A stretch of 64,000 nucleotides of DNA from Microbacteriaceae bacterium (GTDB taxonomy: Bacteria; Actinomycetota; Actinomycetes; Actinomycetales; Microbacteriaceae), in the NCBI GenBank assembly GCA_031177985.1, contig JAPSJW010000001.1, forward strand, positions 372,001-436,000, in the 5' to 3' direction. This document shows positions 1-8,873 of this stretch, piece after piece; the stretch's first letter is position 1; each line of letters starts with the position of its first letter. The notes beneath the pieces were generated by a model. The model was not told the DNA's origin and made no database searches. It was given only the letters and a program-made list of their open reading frames with translations. Position numbers and translations under genes: made by a program.

Positions 1-67
1 GCACGACCGGCAACGCGGGCGGGGTCGGAGCGGGCAGTCGCCAGAGCGCCGCCGGCCAACCCGTCAT
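1..67 (-). CDS. possible N-terminus of an unidentified protein (partial)
   Basis: An open frame on the minus strand starts with ATG at 67 and runs off the left edge of the window (22 codons seen, beginning MTGWPAALWRLPAP). It would lie 8 bases downstream of the DUF2306 gene on the same strand, so it could be the next operon member, but there is no Shine-Dalgarno sequence. A plus-strand frame ending at a TAG at 78-80 has equally good third-position GC. The identity is unknown. Confidence 0.22.
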   Translation of the reverse strand, partial: MTGWPAALWRLPAPTPPALPVV

Positions 68-74
68 GACCACA

Positions 75-755
75 TCATAGGAACGCGGCATCCGGCCGGC
101 GTCGCGCGGCCTGAGGCGGCACGGCGCGGCGGCGGGATCGACGGATGACCGCCTCGGCCACCGCCAGATTGATGAACCAGCCCGCGCCCATCCCGATCGC
201 GACGAGCGTGGCGTCGACGGAGCCGAACACCACGGGCATGAGGCCCAGGGTGAAGACCTGGGTGCCTGCGCCCATGCCGATGGCGTAGGCGCGGATCATC
301 CACGCGCGGTGAGTCGGGATGTCCCTGCGCAGCACCGCGCGGAGGCCGAGCAGAAGCGCGACGACCATGAGTGCGCCGAAGCCGACCCTGAGGCCGACCA
401 GGGCGAGGCTGTTGGTGTCGGGCAGCGAGGGCGACGCGCTCATCCAGATCCCGGTACCGGCGGCCACGAGCCCCGCGGGCACCAGCACTCGGCCGGACCA
501 ACGGTGCCAGCGGCGTCGACGCAGCCCGGGCGCGAACTGGAACGCCCCGAGCACGGAGTACACCGTGGCGCCGACGATGTGGGCAATGATGAGAGGTCCG
601 AACTCGAAGAACCGCGAGTTCTCGGGGCTCTGCTCGCCGCCGGCCAGATCGGTGAGGCGCAGCGCTCCTCCGAGGACGGGGACGATCGCGAGCAGCACGA
701 GCCCCGTCACGATCAGCGTCGTGCGGCGGCGGCGGCGTCGGGTGGGATTCGGCAT
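75..755 (-). CDS. DUF2306-type integral membrane protein
   Basis: A predicted polytopic membrane protein of 226 residues with about six hydrophobic segments, beginning MPNPTRRRRRRT, so a basic cytoplasmic N-terminus precedes the first helix. A histidine-tryptophan-containing segment (RWHRWSGRV) and the RDIPTHRAWMIRAYAIGMG stretch are typical of the DUF2306/YoaI-like membrane family; no enzymatic role is established. An upstream ATG at 791 would add 12 residues and is preceded by AAGGG, so the start is uncertain; the start at 755 removes a non-hydrophobic MCRGIASRDAGR extension. It is transcribed away from the acetyltransferase gene's 3' end and is separated from it by about 165 bases. Confidence 0.75.
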   Translation of the reverse strand: MPNPTRRRRRRTTLIVTGLVLLAIVPVLGGALRLTDLAGGEQSPENSRFFEFGPLIIAHIVGATVYSVLGAFQFAPGLRRRRWHRWSGRVLVPAGLVAAGTGIWMSASPSLPDTNSLALVGLRVGFGALMVVALLLGLRAVLRRDIPTHRAWMIRAYAIGMGAGTQVFTLGLMPVVFGSVDATLVAIGMGAGWFINLAVAEAVIRRSRRRAVPPQAARRRPDAAFL

Positions 756-921
756 GCGACCAGCGTCGCGGGAGGCGATGCCCCGGCACATCGGCCCTTG
801 AGCCCGAGCCTCCTCATCCTTTCGGTCGACCCACTGACCGGCCGGGTGACCTCTCCGTCGGCCCTACGTCCCCGCACGGGGGTCGTCGCGACGGCGACGG
901 GAGGGCCGCTCGCCCTCGACG

Positions 922-1494
922 TCAGCCGGCGCGCTTCACGACTCTCGCGGGCGACCCGACGGCGACGCTGTTCGCCGGGATGTCCCTGGTGACGACGGAT
1001 GCGGCGCCGATGACGGCGTTCTCGCCGATCGTGATCCCGGGCAGGACGGTGACGTTCGCACCGAGCCAGACGTTGTTCTCGAGCACGATCGGCGCGGGGT
1101 GGAGGTCTGCGCGCCGGTGGTGGTCCAGGTCATGGTTGAGCGTGGCGAGCACGGCATTGTGGCCGATGAGACAGCCGTCACCGATGGTGATCCCGCCCTG
1201 GTCCTGGAACCTGCATCCGGAGTTGATGAACACGTTCCGGCCGAGCGTGATGCCTCTTCCGAAGTCAGCCGTGAACGGGGGGAAGACGGTGACGGAGTCG
1301 TCGACGGCCGACCCGGTCAGCTGTGCGAGCAGCTCTCGCACGCGCTCGGGTGACTGGTAGCTGCCGTTGAGTTCCGCGGCGATACGCAGCGCCTCCTGGC
1401 TTGCCTGGTGCATCACCTGATGCAAGCGGGAGCCGCCGGGGATCGTCTCCCCGGCGCGCAGCGCGGACAGCAGCTCCTCGACACCGGCGGTCAT
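922..1494 (-). CDS. sugar O-acetyltransferase, hexapeptide-repeat family (LacA/Maa-like)
   Basis: A 190-residue cytoplasmic acetyl-CoA-dependent acyltransferase of the maltose/galactoside O-acetyltransferase type. The N-terminal helical segment (roughly 1-60) is followed by left-handed beta-helix hexapeptide turns (VFINSGCRF, ITIGDGCLIG, PIVLENNVWLGANVTVLPG, ITIGENAVIGAASVV) and the family's terminal VGSPARVVK. The NHDLD segment holds the likely catalytic histidine. Length matches the family (about 180-200). Its ATG overlaps the stop codon of the upstream XRE regulator gene (ATGA, 1491-1494), so the two are translationally coupled. The sugar acceptor cannot be told from sequence. Confidence 0.92.
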   Translation of the reverse strand: MTAGVEELLSALRAGETIPGGSRLHQVMHQASQEALRIAAELNGSYQSPERVRELLAQLTGSAVDDSVTVFPPFTADFGRGITLGRNVFINSGCRFQDQGGITIGDGCLIGHNAVLATLNHDLDHHRRADLHPAPIVLENNVWLGANVTVLPGITIGENAVIGAASVVTRDIPANSVAVGSPARVVKRAG

Positions 1495-2369
1495 GATTCC
1501 TCGCCTGCCCGTCGTGCTGCTTCGACCTGAGCCGTCGCCGCGGTGCTCGCGAGGAGGGCGAGCTTGTCGCCGCTGCTGGAAGCGGGCGCAGCGGTATAGG
1601 TGCCGATCGACAGGCCAGGGTCGCCGGGCATCTCGAACACGTCGTAGGTGAGCTCCAGCTCGCCGACTTCGGGGTGCCGGTAGACCTTGGTGCCGGTGCG
1701 GTGCTCGTGGACGTCCCGGTCGGCCCAGTCGTGGCGGAACCGAGCGCTGCGGGTCGCCAGCTCTCCGATGAGCGCGGTGATGTCGGCGTTGAGGGGATCG
1801 CGTCCCGCCTGATAGCGGAGCATCGCGGCGGTGAGGCTGCAGGCCAGGGGCCAGTCGACGTAATAGTCCCGCGCCCGGGAGTCGAGGAAGATGAACCGGG
1901 CCAGATTGGGCCGGTCGTTGTCGAAATGGGGCGCGAACAGCGCGCGGCCCAGCAGGTTGGAGGCGACGAGGTCCTGTTGCGCGTTGTAGACGACGGCGGG
2001 CACGGTCATGCTGTCGAGCACGCGCTGCACCGATTCGCGAAGCCCCCGGTGCTCTGCACTGCGCGCGTGAGCGCGCGCTGCAGCGTTGGTGGGCGTGCCT
2101 CGCGCGAGATCGTGCAGGTGTGCACGTTCGACATCGGTCATGTGCAGTGCTCGGGCGATGGCATCGAGTACCGCGTCGGACGCTCCCTGGATGCGACCGC
2201 GCTCGAGCCGCGTGTAGTAGTCCAGGCTGACGCCGGCGAGGAGGGCGACTTCCTCTCGTCGCAGTCCGGAGACGCGGCGGTCGCCGCCGCCGGGCATGCC
2301 GACCTGCTCCGGTGTGACGGCGGCGCGGCGGGCCATCAGGAAGTCGCGGACCTCATTGGTGCCGGTCAT
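1491..2369 (-). CDS. XRE-family helix-turn-helix regulator with MmyB-like ligand-binding domain
   Basis: A 292-residue transcription factor. Residues about 10-85 form an HTH_XRE domain (RREEVALLAGVSLDYYTRLERGR is the recognition region), and the rest matches the MmyB-like domain found after such HTHs in actinobacteria (RVLDSMTVPAVVYNAQQDLVASN, then FDNDRPNLARFIFLD). The family commonly regulates an adjacent metabolic gene. Here it is the first gene of a two-gene operon with the acetyltransferase. A TAGGTT hexamer six bases before the ATG suggests a leaderless message. The effector is unknown. Confidence 0.92.
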   Translation of the reverse strand: MTGTNEVRDFLMARRAAVTPEQVGMPGGGDRRVSGLRREEVALLAGVSLDYYTRLERGRIQGASDAVLDAIARALHMTDVERAHLHDLARGTPTNAAARAHARSAEHRGLRESVQRVLDSMTVPAVVYNAQQDLVASNLLGRALFAPHFDNDRPNLARFIFLDSRARDYYVDWPLACSLTAAMLRYQAGRDPLNADITALIGELATRSARFRHDWADRDVHEHRTGTKVYRHPEVGELELTYDVFEMPGDPGLSIGTYTAAPASSSGDKLALLASTAATAQVEAARRAGEES

Positions 2370-2375
2370 GGAGTC

Positions 2376-2381
2376 AACCTA
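2376..2381 (-). promoter_or_regulatory. -10 element TAGGTT of a probable leaderless transcript
   Basis: Minus-strand TAGGTT (TANNNT pattern) ends six bases before the XRE gene ATG at 2369. This is the spacing expected when transcription starts at or next to the start codon. Confidence 0.5.
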
Positions 2382-2432
2382 CGTCCGTGGTGAGGCGCCA
2401 CCGCAGCGCTTGCGCACCGCCGCAGCAAGGGT

Positions 2433-3452
2433 TCAGAGGGTGAGGAGGACCTTGGTGGCGCGACGTTCGTCCATGGCCTTGTAGCCCGCAGCGGCCTCCT
2501 CGAGGGGGAGCGTGAGGTCGAACACCCTGCCGGGCTCGATGGTTCCGTCCCAGATCAGCTGGATGAGATCGGGCAGAAAGCGTCGGACGGGGGCGGGGCC
2601 GCCTTCGGTGTGAATGCCGGCGAAGAAGAGCTGGATGCCGGGGATCTGCACTTCGTAGTTCACGCCGACGTAGCCCATGTGACCGCCGCCGCGAGTCGCT
2701 CCGACGGCCTGCATGAACGCTTCCTGCGTGCCGACGGCTTCGACCACCGAGTGGGCGCCCAGTCCGCCGGTGAGCTCCTTGATCTTCGCGACACCGTCCT
2801 CCCCCCGCTCCTCGACGATGTCGGTCGCCCCGAAATGACGGGCGAGCGCCTGACGCTCGGGGTGCCGCGACATCGCGATGATCCGCTCCGCCCCGAGCTG
2901 CTTGGCGGCGAGGATCGCCATGAGGCCGACGGCACCGTCGCCGACCACCGCGACGGTTTTGCCGGGGGCTGCTGCGGCGGCGACGGCCGCGTACCAGCCG
3001 GTGCCGAGCACGTCGGAGGCAGCCAGCAGGTGACGTACTTGGTCCTCGGTGGGCTGGCCCGGAGTGGCGACGAGCGTGCCGTCCGCGTAGGGGATGCGCG
3101 CTTTCTCCGCCTGCGTCCCGATCTGCGCCACGAAGGTGCGGTGGACGCACTGCGACTGGTACCCGGACCGGCAGATCTCGCAGGTGTTGTCCGAGATCAC
3201 AAACGACCCGACGACGAAGTCGCCCACTTTCACGTTCTTGACGTCCGAGCCGATCTCTTCGACGACCCCGACATACTCGTGGCCCATCGGGGTGTGGTCG
3301 ACCGGCTCGATCCCGCGGTACGGCCAGAGGTCGGATCCGCAGATGCACGTTGCAGTCAGGCGCACGATCGCATCCGTCGCGTCGACGATGCTGGGATCCT
3401 CGCGCTCCTCCACCCGGACATCGCCGGGCGCGTACATCACCACTCCACGCAT
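2433..3452 (-). CDS. zinc-dependent medium-chain alcohol dehydrogenase
   Basis: A 339-residue MDR-superfamily oxidoreductase using NAD(P). The N-terminal GroES-like domain carries the catalytic zinc ligands in CICGSDLWPY and PMGHEYVG; the structural zinc loop reads D-x2-C-x2-C-x7-C (DNTCEICRSGYQSQC), so the first cysteine of the usual four is an aspartate. The Rossmann domain has VAVVGDGAVGLMA. The C-terminal part ends DERRATKVLLTL, typical of the cluster that acts on small alcohols or aldehydes. A good ribosome site (GAAGGAGA) precedes the ATG. It is divergent from the EamA gene and 63 bases upstream of the XRE gene. Confidence 0.92.
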   Translation of the reverse strand: MRGVVMYAPGDVRVEEREDPSIVDATDAIVRLTATCICGSDLWPYRGIEPVDHTPMGHEYVGVVEEIGSDVKNVKVGDFVVGSFVISDNTCEICRSGYQSQCVHRTFVAQIGTQAEKARIPYADGTLVATPGQPTEDQVRHLLAASDVLGTGWYAAVAAAAAPGKTVAVVGDGAVGLMAILAAKQLGAERIIAMSRHPERQALARHFGATDIVEERGEDGVAKIKELTGGLGAHSVVEAVGTQEAFMQAVGATRGGGHMGYVGVNYEVQIPGIQLFFAGIHTEGGPAPVRRFLPDLIQLIWDGTIEPGRVFDLTLPLEEAAAGYKAMDERRATKVLLTL

Positions 3453-3694
3453 TGTGGGTCTCCTTCACTCTTGTCAGGCGGGCGGCGGACGCTTCGCCAC
3501 TCCTAGGGACGCATCCGTTTCCGCTTCTCCATTGGAAGGCCCGCGCCGCGAGGGTGGCAGGTTCTGCTGGGTCCCCTCAGGCTGTCGAGCACCTCCTGTG
3601 CCGCGGGACGGTTCCGTTCTGCGACCGCCGTGCTCCCACGCGATCCTGCCGTTTCCGTCGCCGGTGTCGGTCGGCGGGGTCAAGATGAGGGATT

Positions 3695-4624
3695 GTGAAT
3701 CGTCGCGCGCTGGTGCTGTTCCTCGCTCTCGCCGTGGCGTGGGGCATCCCCTATCTGCTCATCAAGATCGCGGTCGAGGAGCTCGATCCGGCCACGGTGG
3801 TGCTGGCTCGCAGCGCCGTCGGCGCTCTCGCGCTGCTGCCTCTTGCGCTGTTCCGCAAGCAGGTGGCTCCGGTGCTGCGGCGGTGGAAGCCGCTGCTCGC
3901 CTACACCCTCGTCGAGATCGTGGTGCCCTGGTACTTCCTGAGCTCTGCGGAGACCCGGCTGCCGAGCTCGACCGCGGGCCTGCTGATCGCCGCCGTGCCG
4001 CTCGTCGGCGTCGCCGTGGCGTACCTCACCGGCCGCCCCGAGAAGATGAGCGGCTACAACTGGATGGGCATCCTCGCGGGGATGCTCGGCGTCGCGGCGC
4101 TCGTCGGGCTCGACGTCGCGGGGTCGGACCTGCTCGCCGTGGCCGAGGTGGGCGTGGTCGTCGTCTGCTACGCGGTCGGGCCCGTGATCGTCGTGCGCTG
4201 GATGTCCGACCTTCCGGGCATCGGGGTCGTGGCGGTCTCGCTCGCCCTGGCGACCGTCATCTACGTGCCGTTCGTCGCGCTCACCGGCGGATGGCCGACC
4301 CAGTGGCCTTCCGCCGCGGCGATCTGGTCTCTCATCACACTCGGCCTCGTCTGCAGCGCGGCCGCCTTCCTCTTGCTGTTCGCCCTGATCGCCGAGATCG
4401 GCCCGGTGCGCAGCACGACGATCACCTACGTCAACCCGGCCGTCGCGATCGCCGCCGGGGTCCTCGTGCTGGGTGAGCGGATCACGGTCTGGACGCTCGT
4501 CGGGTTCGTGCTCGTGCTGGCCGGCTCCTTCCTCGTGAGCTGGCGCGGCCCGCGCGCCGACACCCCACCCGGCCCATCCGCGGTGCCGGCGCTCGCGGCG
4601 GAGGGTGACGGCGTCGGGCGCTGA
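3695..4624 (+). CDS. EamA-family (DMT superfamily) transporter
   Basis: A 309-residue inner-membrane carrier with ten predicted helices formed by two EamA repeats (about residues 5-135 and 150-285). LALAVAWGIPYLLIKIAVEELDP is the classic first-helix motif of the family, and the second repeat has TITYVNPAVAIAAGVLVLGERIT. Members export amino acids, metabolites or drugs; the substrate is unknown. The GTG start at 3695 gives the full first helix. It stands alone, divergent from the alcohol dehydrogenase with a 242-base gap in which I see no other gene. Confidence 0.92.
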   Translation: MNRRALVLFLALAVAWGIPYLLIKIAVEELDPATVVLARSAVGALALLPLALFRKQVAPVLRRWKPLLAYTLVEIVVPWYFLSSAETRLPSSTAGLLIAAVPLVGVAVAYLTGRPEKMSGYNWMGILAGMLGVAALVGLDVAGSDLLAVAEVGVVVVCYAVGPVIVVRWMSDLPGIGVVAVSLALATVIYVPFVALTGGWPTQWPSAAAIWSLITLGLVCSAAAFLLLFALIAEIGPVRSTTITYVNPAVAIAAGVLVLGERITVWTLVGFVLVLAGSFLVSWRGPRADTPPGPSAVPALAAEGDGVGR

Positions 4625-4680
4625 CGGATCGCCCACCCTCCGCGGCGCGTAGCTCCGGGCCCCCGTACGGGTGACGGGCT

Positions 4681-4686
4681 TATCCT
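4681..4686 (+). promoter_or_regulatory. -10 element TATCCT of a probable leaderless putA transcript
   Basis: TATCCT ends seven bases before the putA ATG at 4694, and no Shine-Dalgarno sequence lies between them. Confidence 0.5.
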
Positions 4687-4693
4687 CGACAGC

Positions 4694-7600
4694 ATGGCCT
4701 CATCGCTGTCCGGTGCGGACTCCCTGACTGCAGCACTCGGCAACGAGTCCGTCGCGACGGTGCGGCGCTGGCTCGCCGAGAGCCGCAACGTGAAACCGGA
4801 TGCCAGCGCAGCCCGGCTTGCGGGTCTGCTCAAGGACCCCAGGGGTCTGCCGTTCACTCTCGGCTTCGTCGATCGGGTCGTGCGACCCGAGGATCTGAGG
4901 GTCGCCGCCCGCAACCTGGAGCGCCTCTCGCGCGAGGTGCCGAAGTTCCTTCCCTGGTACATGCGTGCAGCGCTCGTGCTGGGCGGAGTCATCGCCCCGC
5001 TCCTGCCCTGGCTCGTGGTGCCGATCGCCCGGCGGGTGCTGCGACAGATGGTCGGGCACCTCATCATCGACGCGACGCCCGAGAAGCTCGGGCCCGCGCT
5101 CGAGAGGCTGCGCTCGACCGGTGTGCGCCTCAACCTGAACCTGCTCGGCGAAGCGGTGCTGGGCGACGCCGAAGCCGATCGCAGGCTCGCGGGCACCCGC
5201 GCGCTGCTCGAGCGCGACGACGTCGACTACGTCTCGATCAAGGTGTCGTCGGTGGCGAGCCAGCTCTCGATGTGGGGCTTCGACGAGACCGTCGACCGGG
5301 TGGTCTCCCGACTGCTGCCGCTCTACGAGTACGCCGCGGCGCAGCCCTCGACGAAGTTCATCAACCTCGACATGGAGGAGTACCGCGACCTCGACCTGAC
5401 GGTCGCTGTCTTCCAGAAGCTGCTCGCGCATCCACCGCTGCATCGCCTGGAGGCCGGCATCGTGCTGCAGGCGTACCTGCCCGACGCGCTCGCCGCCCTT
5501 CAGCGCCTCACCGAGTGGGCCGTCGATCGCCGGGCTCGGGGCGGCGCAGGCATCAAGGTGCGGGTCGTCAAGGGCGCGAACCTCGCCATGGAACGGGTCG
5601 ACGCGACGATGCACGGCTGGCCGCTCGCCACCTGGGGCAGCAAGCGCGAGACCGACACCAACTACAAGCGCGTGCTCGACTACGCACTCCGGCCCGAGCA
5701 CACGGATGCCGTGCGCCTCGGCATCGCCGGGCACAACCTGTTCGACATCGCCTTCGCCTGGCTGCTCGCCAGGGAGCGGCGGGTCGAGCACCGGGTCGAC
5801 ATCGAGATGCTGCTCGGCATGGCGACCGCCCAGGCGGATGCGGTGCGTCGCGACGTGAAGGGCCTGCTGCTCTACACCCCGGTCGTGCACCCTCACGAGT
5901 TCGACTCCGCCATCAGCTACCTGGTGCGCAGGCTCGAGGAGAACGCGAGCAGCGAGAACTTCATGTCGGGCATCTTCGACCTGCATGACGAGCAGGTCTT
6001 CGAGCGCGAGGGCGGTCGGTTCCTGGCCTCGCTCGCCGACCTCGACGAGACCGTGCCGCTCCCGCACCGCGTGCAGGACCGCACGGCCGAGTACCGGCAC
6101 ACGAGCGGCTCGTTTGCGAACGAGCCCGACACCGATCCGGCGCTCGCCGTCAACCGGGAGTGGGGCCGCCGCATCCTCGACCGTGTTCCGGTGTCGGTGC
6201 TCGGCGGCGACACGCTCGCTGCTGCGAAGGTGGGCGACCCCATCGCGCTCGAGCAGAGCATCGTGCAGGCTGCGCACGCCGCCGACGCGTGGGCGCTGGC
6301 CACCGGTCACGAGCGCAACATCGTGCTGCGCCGGGCGGCCGACTCGCTCGCTGCTCGCCGCGCCGAGCTCATCGAGGTGATGGCTCGGGAGACCGGCAAG
6401 ACGATCGCCGAGGCCGACGTCGAGGTGAGCGAGGCGGTCGACTTCGCGCGGTACTACGCCGACCGTGCCGTCGAGCTCGACGAGGTCGAGGGAGCGACGT
6501 TCGAGCCGGCGGGGGTCGTCGTGGTGACCCCGCCGTGGAACTTCCCCGTGGCGATCCCCGCGGGCGGAGTGCTCGCGGCGCTCGCCGCGGGTTCCGCAGT
6601 CATCCTCAAGCCGGCACCGCAGGCGCGACGCTGCGCAGCCGTGCTCGCCGAGGCGCTCTGGGCGGGCGGCGTGCCGAAGCAGCTGCTGAGCCTCGTGGAC
6701 CTCGACGAGGGGGAGCTCGGGCGCGCGCTCGTCAGCGATCCGCGGGTCGGACGCGTCATCCTCACCGGGTCGTGGGAGACGGCGGCGCTGTTCCGCTCCT
6801 GGCGCGCCGATCTGCCGCTGCTCGCCGAGACGAGCGGCAAGAACTCGATCGTCGTGACGCCCAGCGCCGACCTCGACCTGGCCGTCGCGGATGTCGTGCG
6901 CAGCGCCTTCGGTCACGCCGGGCAGAAGTGCTCCGCGGCGAGCCTCGTGATCCTGGTGGGCTCGGTCGCCACCTCCGAGCGCTTCCGCCGCCAGCTGGTC
7001 GACGCGGTGACCACCCTGCGGGTGGCGTGGCCGCACGATCCGCTCGCGACGATGGGGCCGGTCATCGAGCCGCCGTCGGGCAAGCTGCTCTCCGGACTCA
7101 CGGAGCTGGCCCCGGGGGAGAGCTGGCTCGTCGCTCCGCAGCAGCTCGACGAGACCGGACGGCTCTGGAGCCCTGGACTGCGCGACGGCGTGCAGCCGGG
7201 CAGCGAGTACCACCTCACCGAGTACTTCGGCCCCATCCTCGGGATCATGACCGCGCGGGACCTGCCCGAGGCGATCGAGCTGCAGAACGCGACGCCGTAC
7301 GGCCTCACCGCAGGCATCCACTCCCTCGACCCCGAGGAGGTCGCCGAGTGGATCGACGGAGTGCAGGCGGGCAACCTCTACGTCAACCGCGGCATCACCG
7401 GCGCGATCGTGCGGCGGCAGCCGTTCGGCGGCTGGAAGCGCTCGACGGTCGGCGCGAGTGCGAAGGCCGGGGGGCCGAACTACCTGGCGACCCTCGGCTC
7501 CTGGAAGCCCATCGAGGTGGAGCCGAGCAGCAACCTGCGCCTCGACGGCATCTCGCCGCTCGTGCAGAACGTCATCCTGCGAGCTCAGCCCGGACTCGAC

Positions 7601-8152
7601 TTCGAGCAGTTCGCGTTCGTGCGTCGCGCCGCCCTCAGCGACGAGCGCGCCTGGGTGAGCGAGTTCGGCCTGTCCCGTGACGTCTCGAGCCTCGGCGTCG
7701 AGCGCAACCTGTTCCGCTACCTGCCCGTGCCGGTGACCCTGCGTCTGGCGGAGGACGGCTCTGTCGGCGACCTCATCCGGCTCGTGGCCGCCGCCGCACG
7801 CGCCCAGGCGCCGATCGCGATCAGCACCGCCGTGCCTCTTCCCGCTCCGCTGCTCGAGACGGTGCGTGCTCAGCAGCACGACGCCGCCGAGTTCACCGTC
7901 GAGTCGGATGCCGCCTGGCTCGAGCGCGCTTCGGGTGGAGGCATCGGCACGGCTCGTGTGCGACTCGTCGGAGGCGACGCCTCCGCGCTGGCGACTGCGG
8001 TGCGCGGCGACCCCGACCTCGCGATCTGGTCGGGACCGGTGACCGCGTCCGGTCGCGTCGAGTTGCTGACCTTCCTGCACGAGCAGGCGATCAGCGTCAC
8101 GGCGCACCGCTTCGGCAACCCCGACCAGGGTTTCGCGACGCTGCCGGTCTGA
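4694..8152 (+). CDS. putA: bifunctional proline dehydrogenase / L-glutamate-gamma-semialdehyde dehydrogenase
   Basis: A 1152-residue enzyme that oxidises proline to glutamate in two steps. Residues about 75-430 are the FAD-dependent PRODH barrel (LNLNLLGEAVLGDAEADRR, FINLDMEEYRDLDLT, IKVRVVKGANL, RLGIAGHNLFD). Residues about 480-960 are the ALDH domain with the PWNFPVAIP cofactor motif, LAETSGKNSI and the catalytic cysteine in GHAGQKCSAASLV. The last 170 or so residues form the extra C-terminal ALDH-like region of long PutA proteins. There is no N-terminal DNA-binding RHH domain, so autoregulation is not expected. It converges on the IclR gene with only one base between the stop codons. Confidence 0.97.
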   Translation: MASSLSGADSLTAALGNESVATVRRWLAESRNVKPDASAARLAGLLKDPRGLPFTLGFVDRVVRPEDLRVAARNLERLSREVPKFLPWYMRAALVLGGVIAPLLPWLVVPIARRVLRQMVGHLIIDATPEKLGPALERLRSTGVRLNLNLLGEAVLGDAEADRRLAGTRALLERDDVDYVSIKVSSVASQLSMWGFDETVDRVVSRLLPLYEYAAAQPSTKFINLDMEEYRDLDLTVAVFQKLLAHPPLHRLEAGIVLQAYLPDALAALQRLTEWAVDRRARGGAGIKVRVVKGANLAMERVDATMHGWPLATWGSKRETDTNYKRVLDYALRPEHTDAVRLGIAGHNLFDIAFAWLLARERRVEHRVDIEMLLGMATAQADAVRRDVKGLLLYTPVVHPHEFDSAISYLVRRLEENASSENFMSGIFDLHDEQVFEREGGRFLASLADLDETVPLPHRVQDRTAEYRHTSGSFANEPDTDPALAVNREWGRRILDRVPVSVLGGDTLAAAKVGDPIALEQSIVQAAHAADAWALATGHERNIVLRRAADSLAARRAELIEVMARETGKTIAEADVEVSEAVDFARYYADRAVELDEVEGATFEPAGVVVVTPPWNFPVAIPAGGVLAALAAGSAVILKPAPQARRCAAVLAEALWAGGVPKQLLSLVDLDEGELGRALVSDPRVGRVILTGSWETAALFRSWRADLPLLAETSGKNSIVVTPSADLDLAVADVVRSAFGHAGQKCSAASLVILVGSVATSERFRRQLVDAVTTLRVAWPHDPLATMGPVIEPPSGKLLSGLTELAPGESWLVAPQQLDETGRLWSPGLRDGVQPGSEYHLTEYFGPILGIMTARDLPEAIELQNATPYGLTAGIHSLDPEEVAEWIDGVQAGNLYVNRGITGAIVRRQPFGGWKRSTVGASAKAGGPNYLATLGSWKPIEVEPSSNLRLDGISPLVQNVILRAQPGLDFEQFAFVRRAALSDERAWVSEFGLSRDVSSLGVERNLFRYLPVPVTLRLAEDGSVGDLIRLVAAAARAQAPIAISTAVPLPAPLLETVRAQQHDAAEFTVESDAAWLERASGGGIGTARVRLVGGDASALATAVRGDPDLAIWSGPVTASGRVELLTFLHEQAISVTAHRFGNPDQGFATLPV

Positions 8153-8153
8153 G

Positions 8154-8873
8154 TCAGCGCGCGGTGCTGCCCAGCCGCCCGGAGATCGTGCGCGCGGTCT
8201 CCCTCGCGGCGGCGACGACCTCGTCGAGGCCGACGCTGCTGTAGGAGGTGCCGATGTAGGGCACCGTGAGCGCTGCGACCGTGCCGCCTCGCGCCCCGGT
8301 GATCGCGGCGACGACATCCGTGACGCCCTCCTGCACCGGGTCCACGCGAGTCAGGTGACCCTGGGCGAGCATCGCCGACTCCTCGGCGGGCACCGACTCG
8401 GAGTCGGGCGTCCACGACAGCACGGCACCGGTCGCGGTGTCGTCGAGCCCGAAGCGCGCACCGACCCGCACGGAGTAGCCGAAGTCGGCCGGCGACTCGG
8501 CCTGGGCGATCACGCGCACCGCGCCAGCGTCGTCGACGCTGAGATTGCAGGACTGACGGATGCGGTCGGCCAGCTCGCGCAGCGGACCTGCCGACAGACG
8601 CACCAGTCCTCGCAGCGGCGGATGCCGGTGGGCGAGGTCGAAGAGCGCCATCGACAGCACGTATCGGCCCGAGCGAGGGTCACGGGTGAGGTACCCACGG
8701 CGCTCGAGGGTCGCGAGAACTCGGTAGATCTGGCTGACGTTGCGGCTCACCGCATCCGCTATCTCGGTCTGGGTCAGCCCGTCCGCCCGGTCCGCGAGCA
8801 GCTCCAGGATGTCGAGCGCCTTGTCGAGGGCCGGAGCCGAGTACTCGGGGGTCGATCGTTCCGCGTCGCTCAC
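8154..8873 (-). CDS. IclR-family transcriptional regulator
   Basis: A 239-residue regulator. Residues about 12-70 are the winged HTH (ALDKALDILELLADRADGLTQTEIADAVSRN), and about 85-235 the IclR effector-binding domain (ESPADFGYSVRVGARFGLDDTATGAVLLSW-like stretch and the C-terminal VGLDEVVAAARETARTISGRLG). The GTG start at 8873 overlaps the stop of the S-adenosylhomocysteinase-like gene by four bases (GTGA), so the regulator is second in that operon. Regulation of the operon by this protein is inferred from linkage and from a palindrome near the first gene's start. Confidence 0.92.
   Translation of the reverse strand: MSDAERSTPEYSAPALDKALDILELLADRADGLTQTEIADAVSRNVSQIYRVLATLERRGYLTRDPRSGRYVLSMALFDLAHRHPPLRGLVRLSAGPLRELADRIRQSCNLSVDDAGAVRVIAQAESPADFGYSVRVGARFGLDDTATGAVLSWTPDSESVPAEESAMLAQGHLTRVDPVQEGVTDVVAAITGARGGTVAALTVPYIGTSYSSVGLDEVVAAARETARTISGRLGSTAR

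Noticed and set aside
3582-3612. TGTCGA upstream of the EamA gene as another ECF42 promoter
   Set aside because: There is no CGAC/CGAT element 16-18 bases downstream, so only the -35-like half matches.
4700-8317. A 1205-codon minus-strand open frame opposite putA
   Set aside because: The plus strand shows complete PRODH and ALDH motifs over the same bases; the opposite frame is His/Arg/Asp-rich with no motif and arises from the strong G/C third-position bias.
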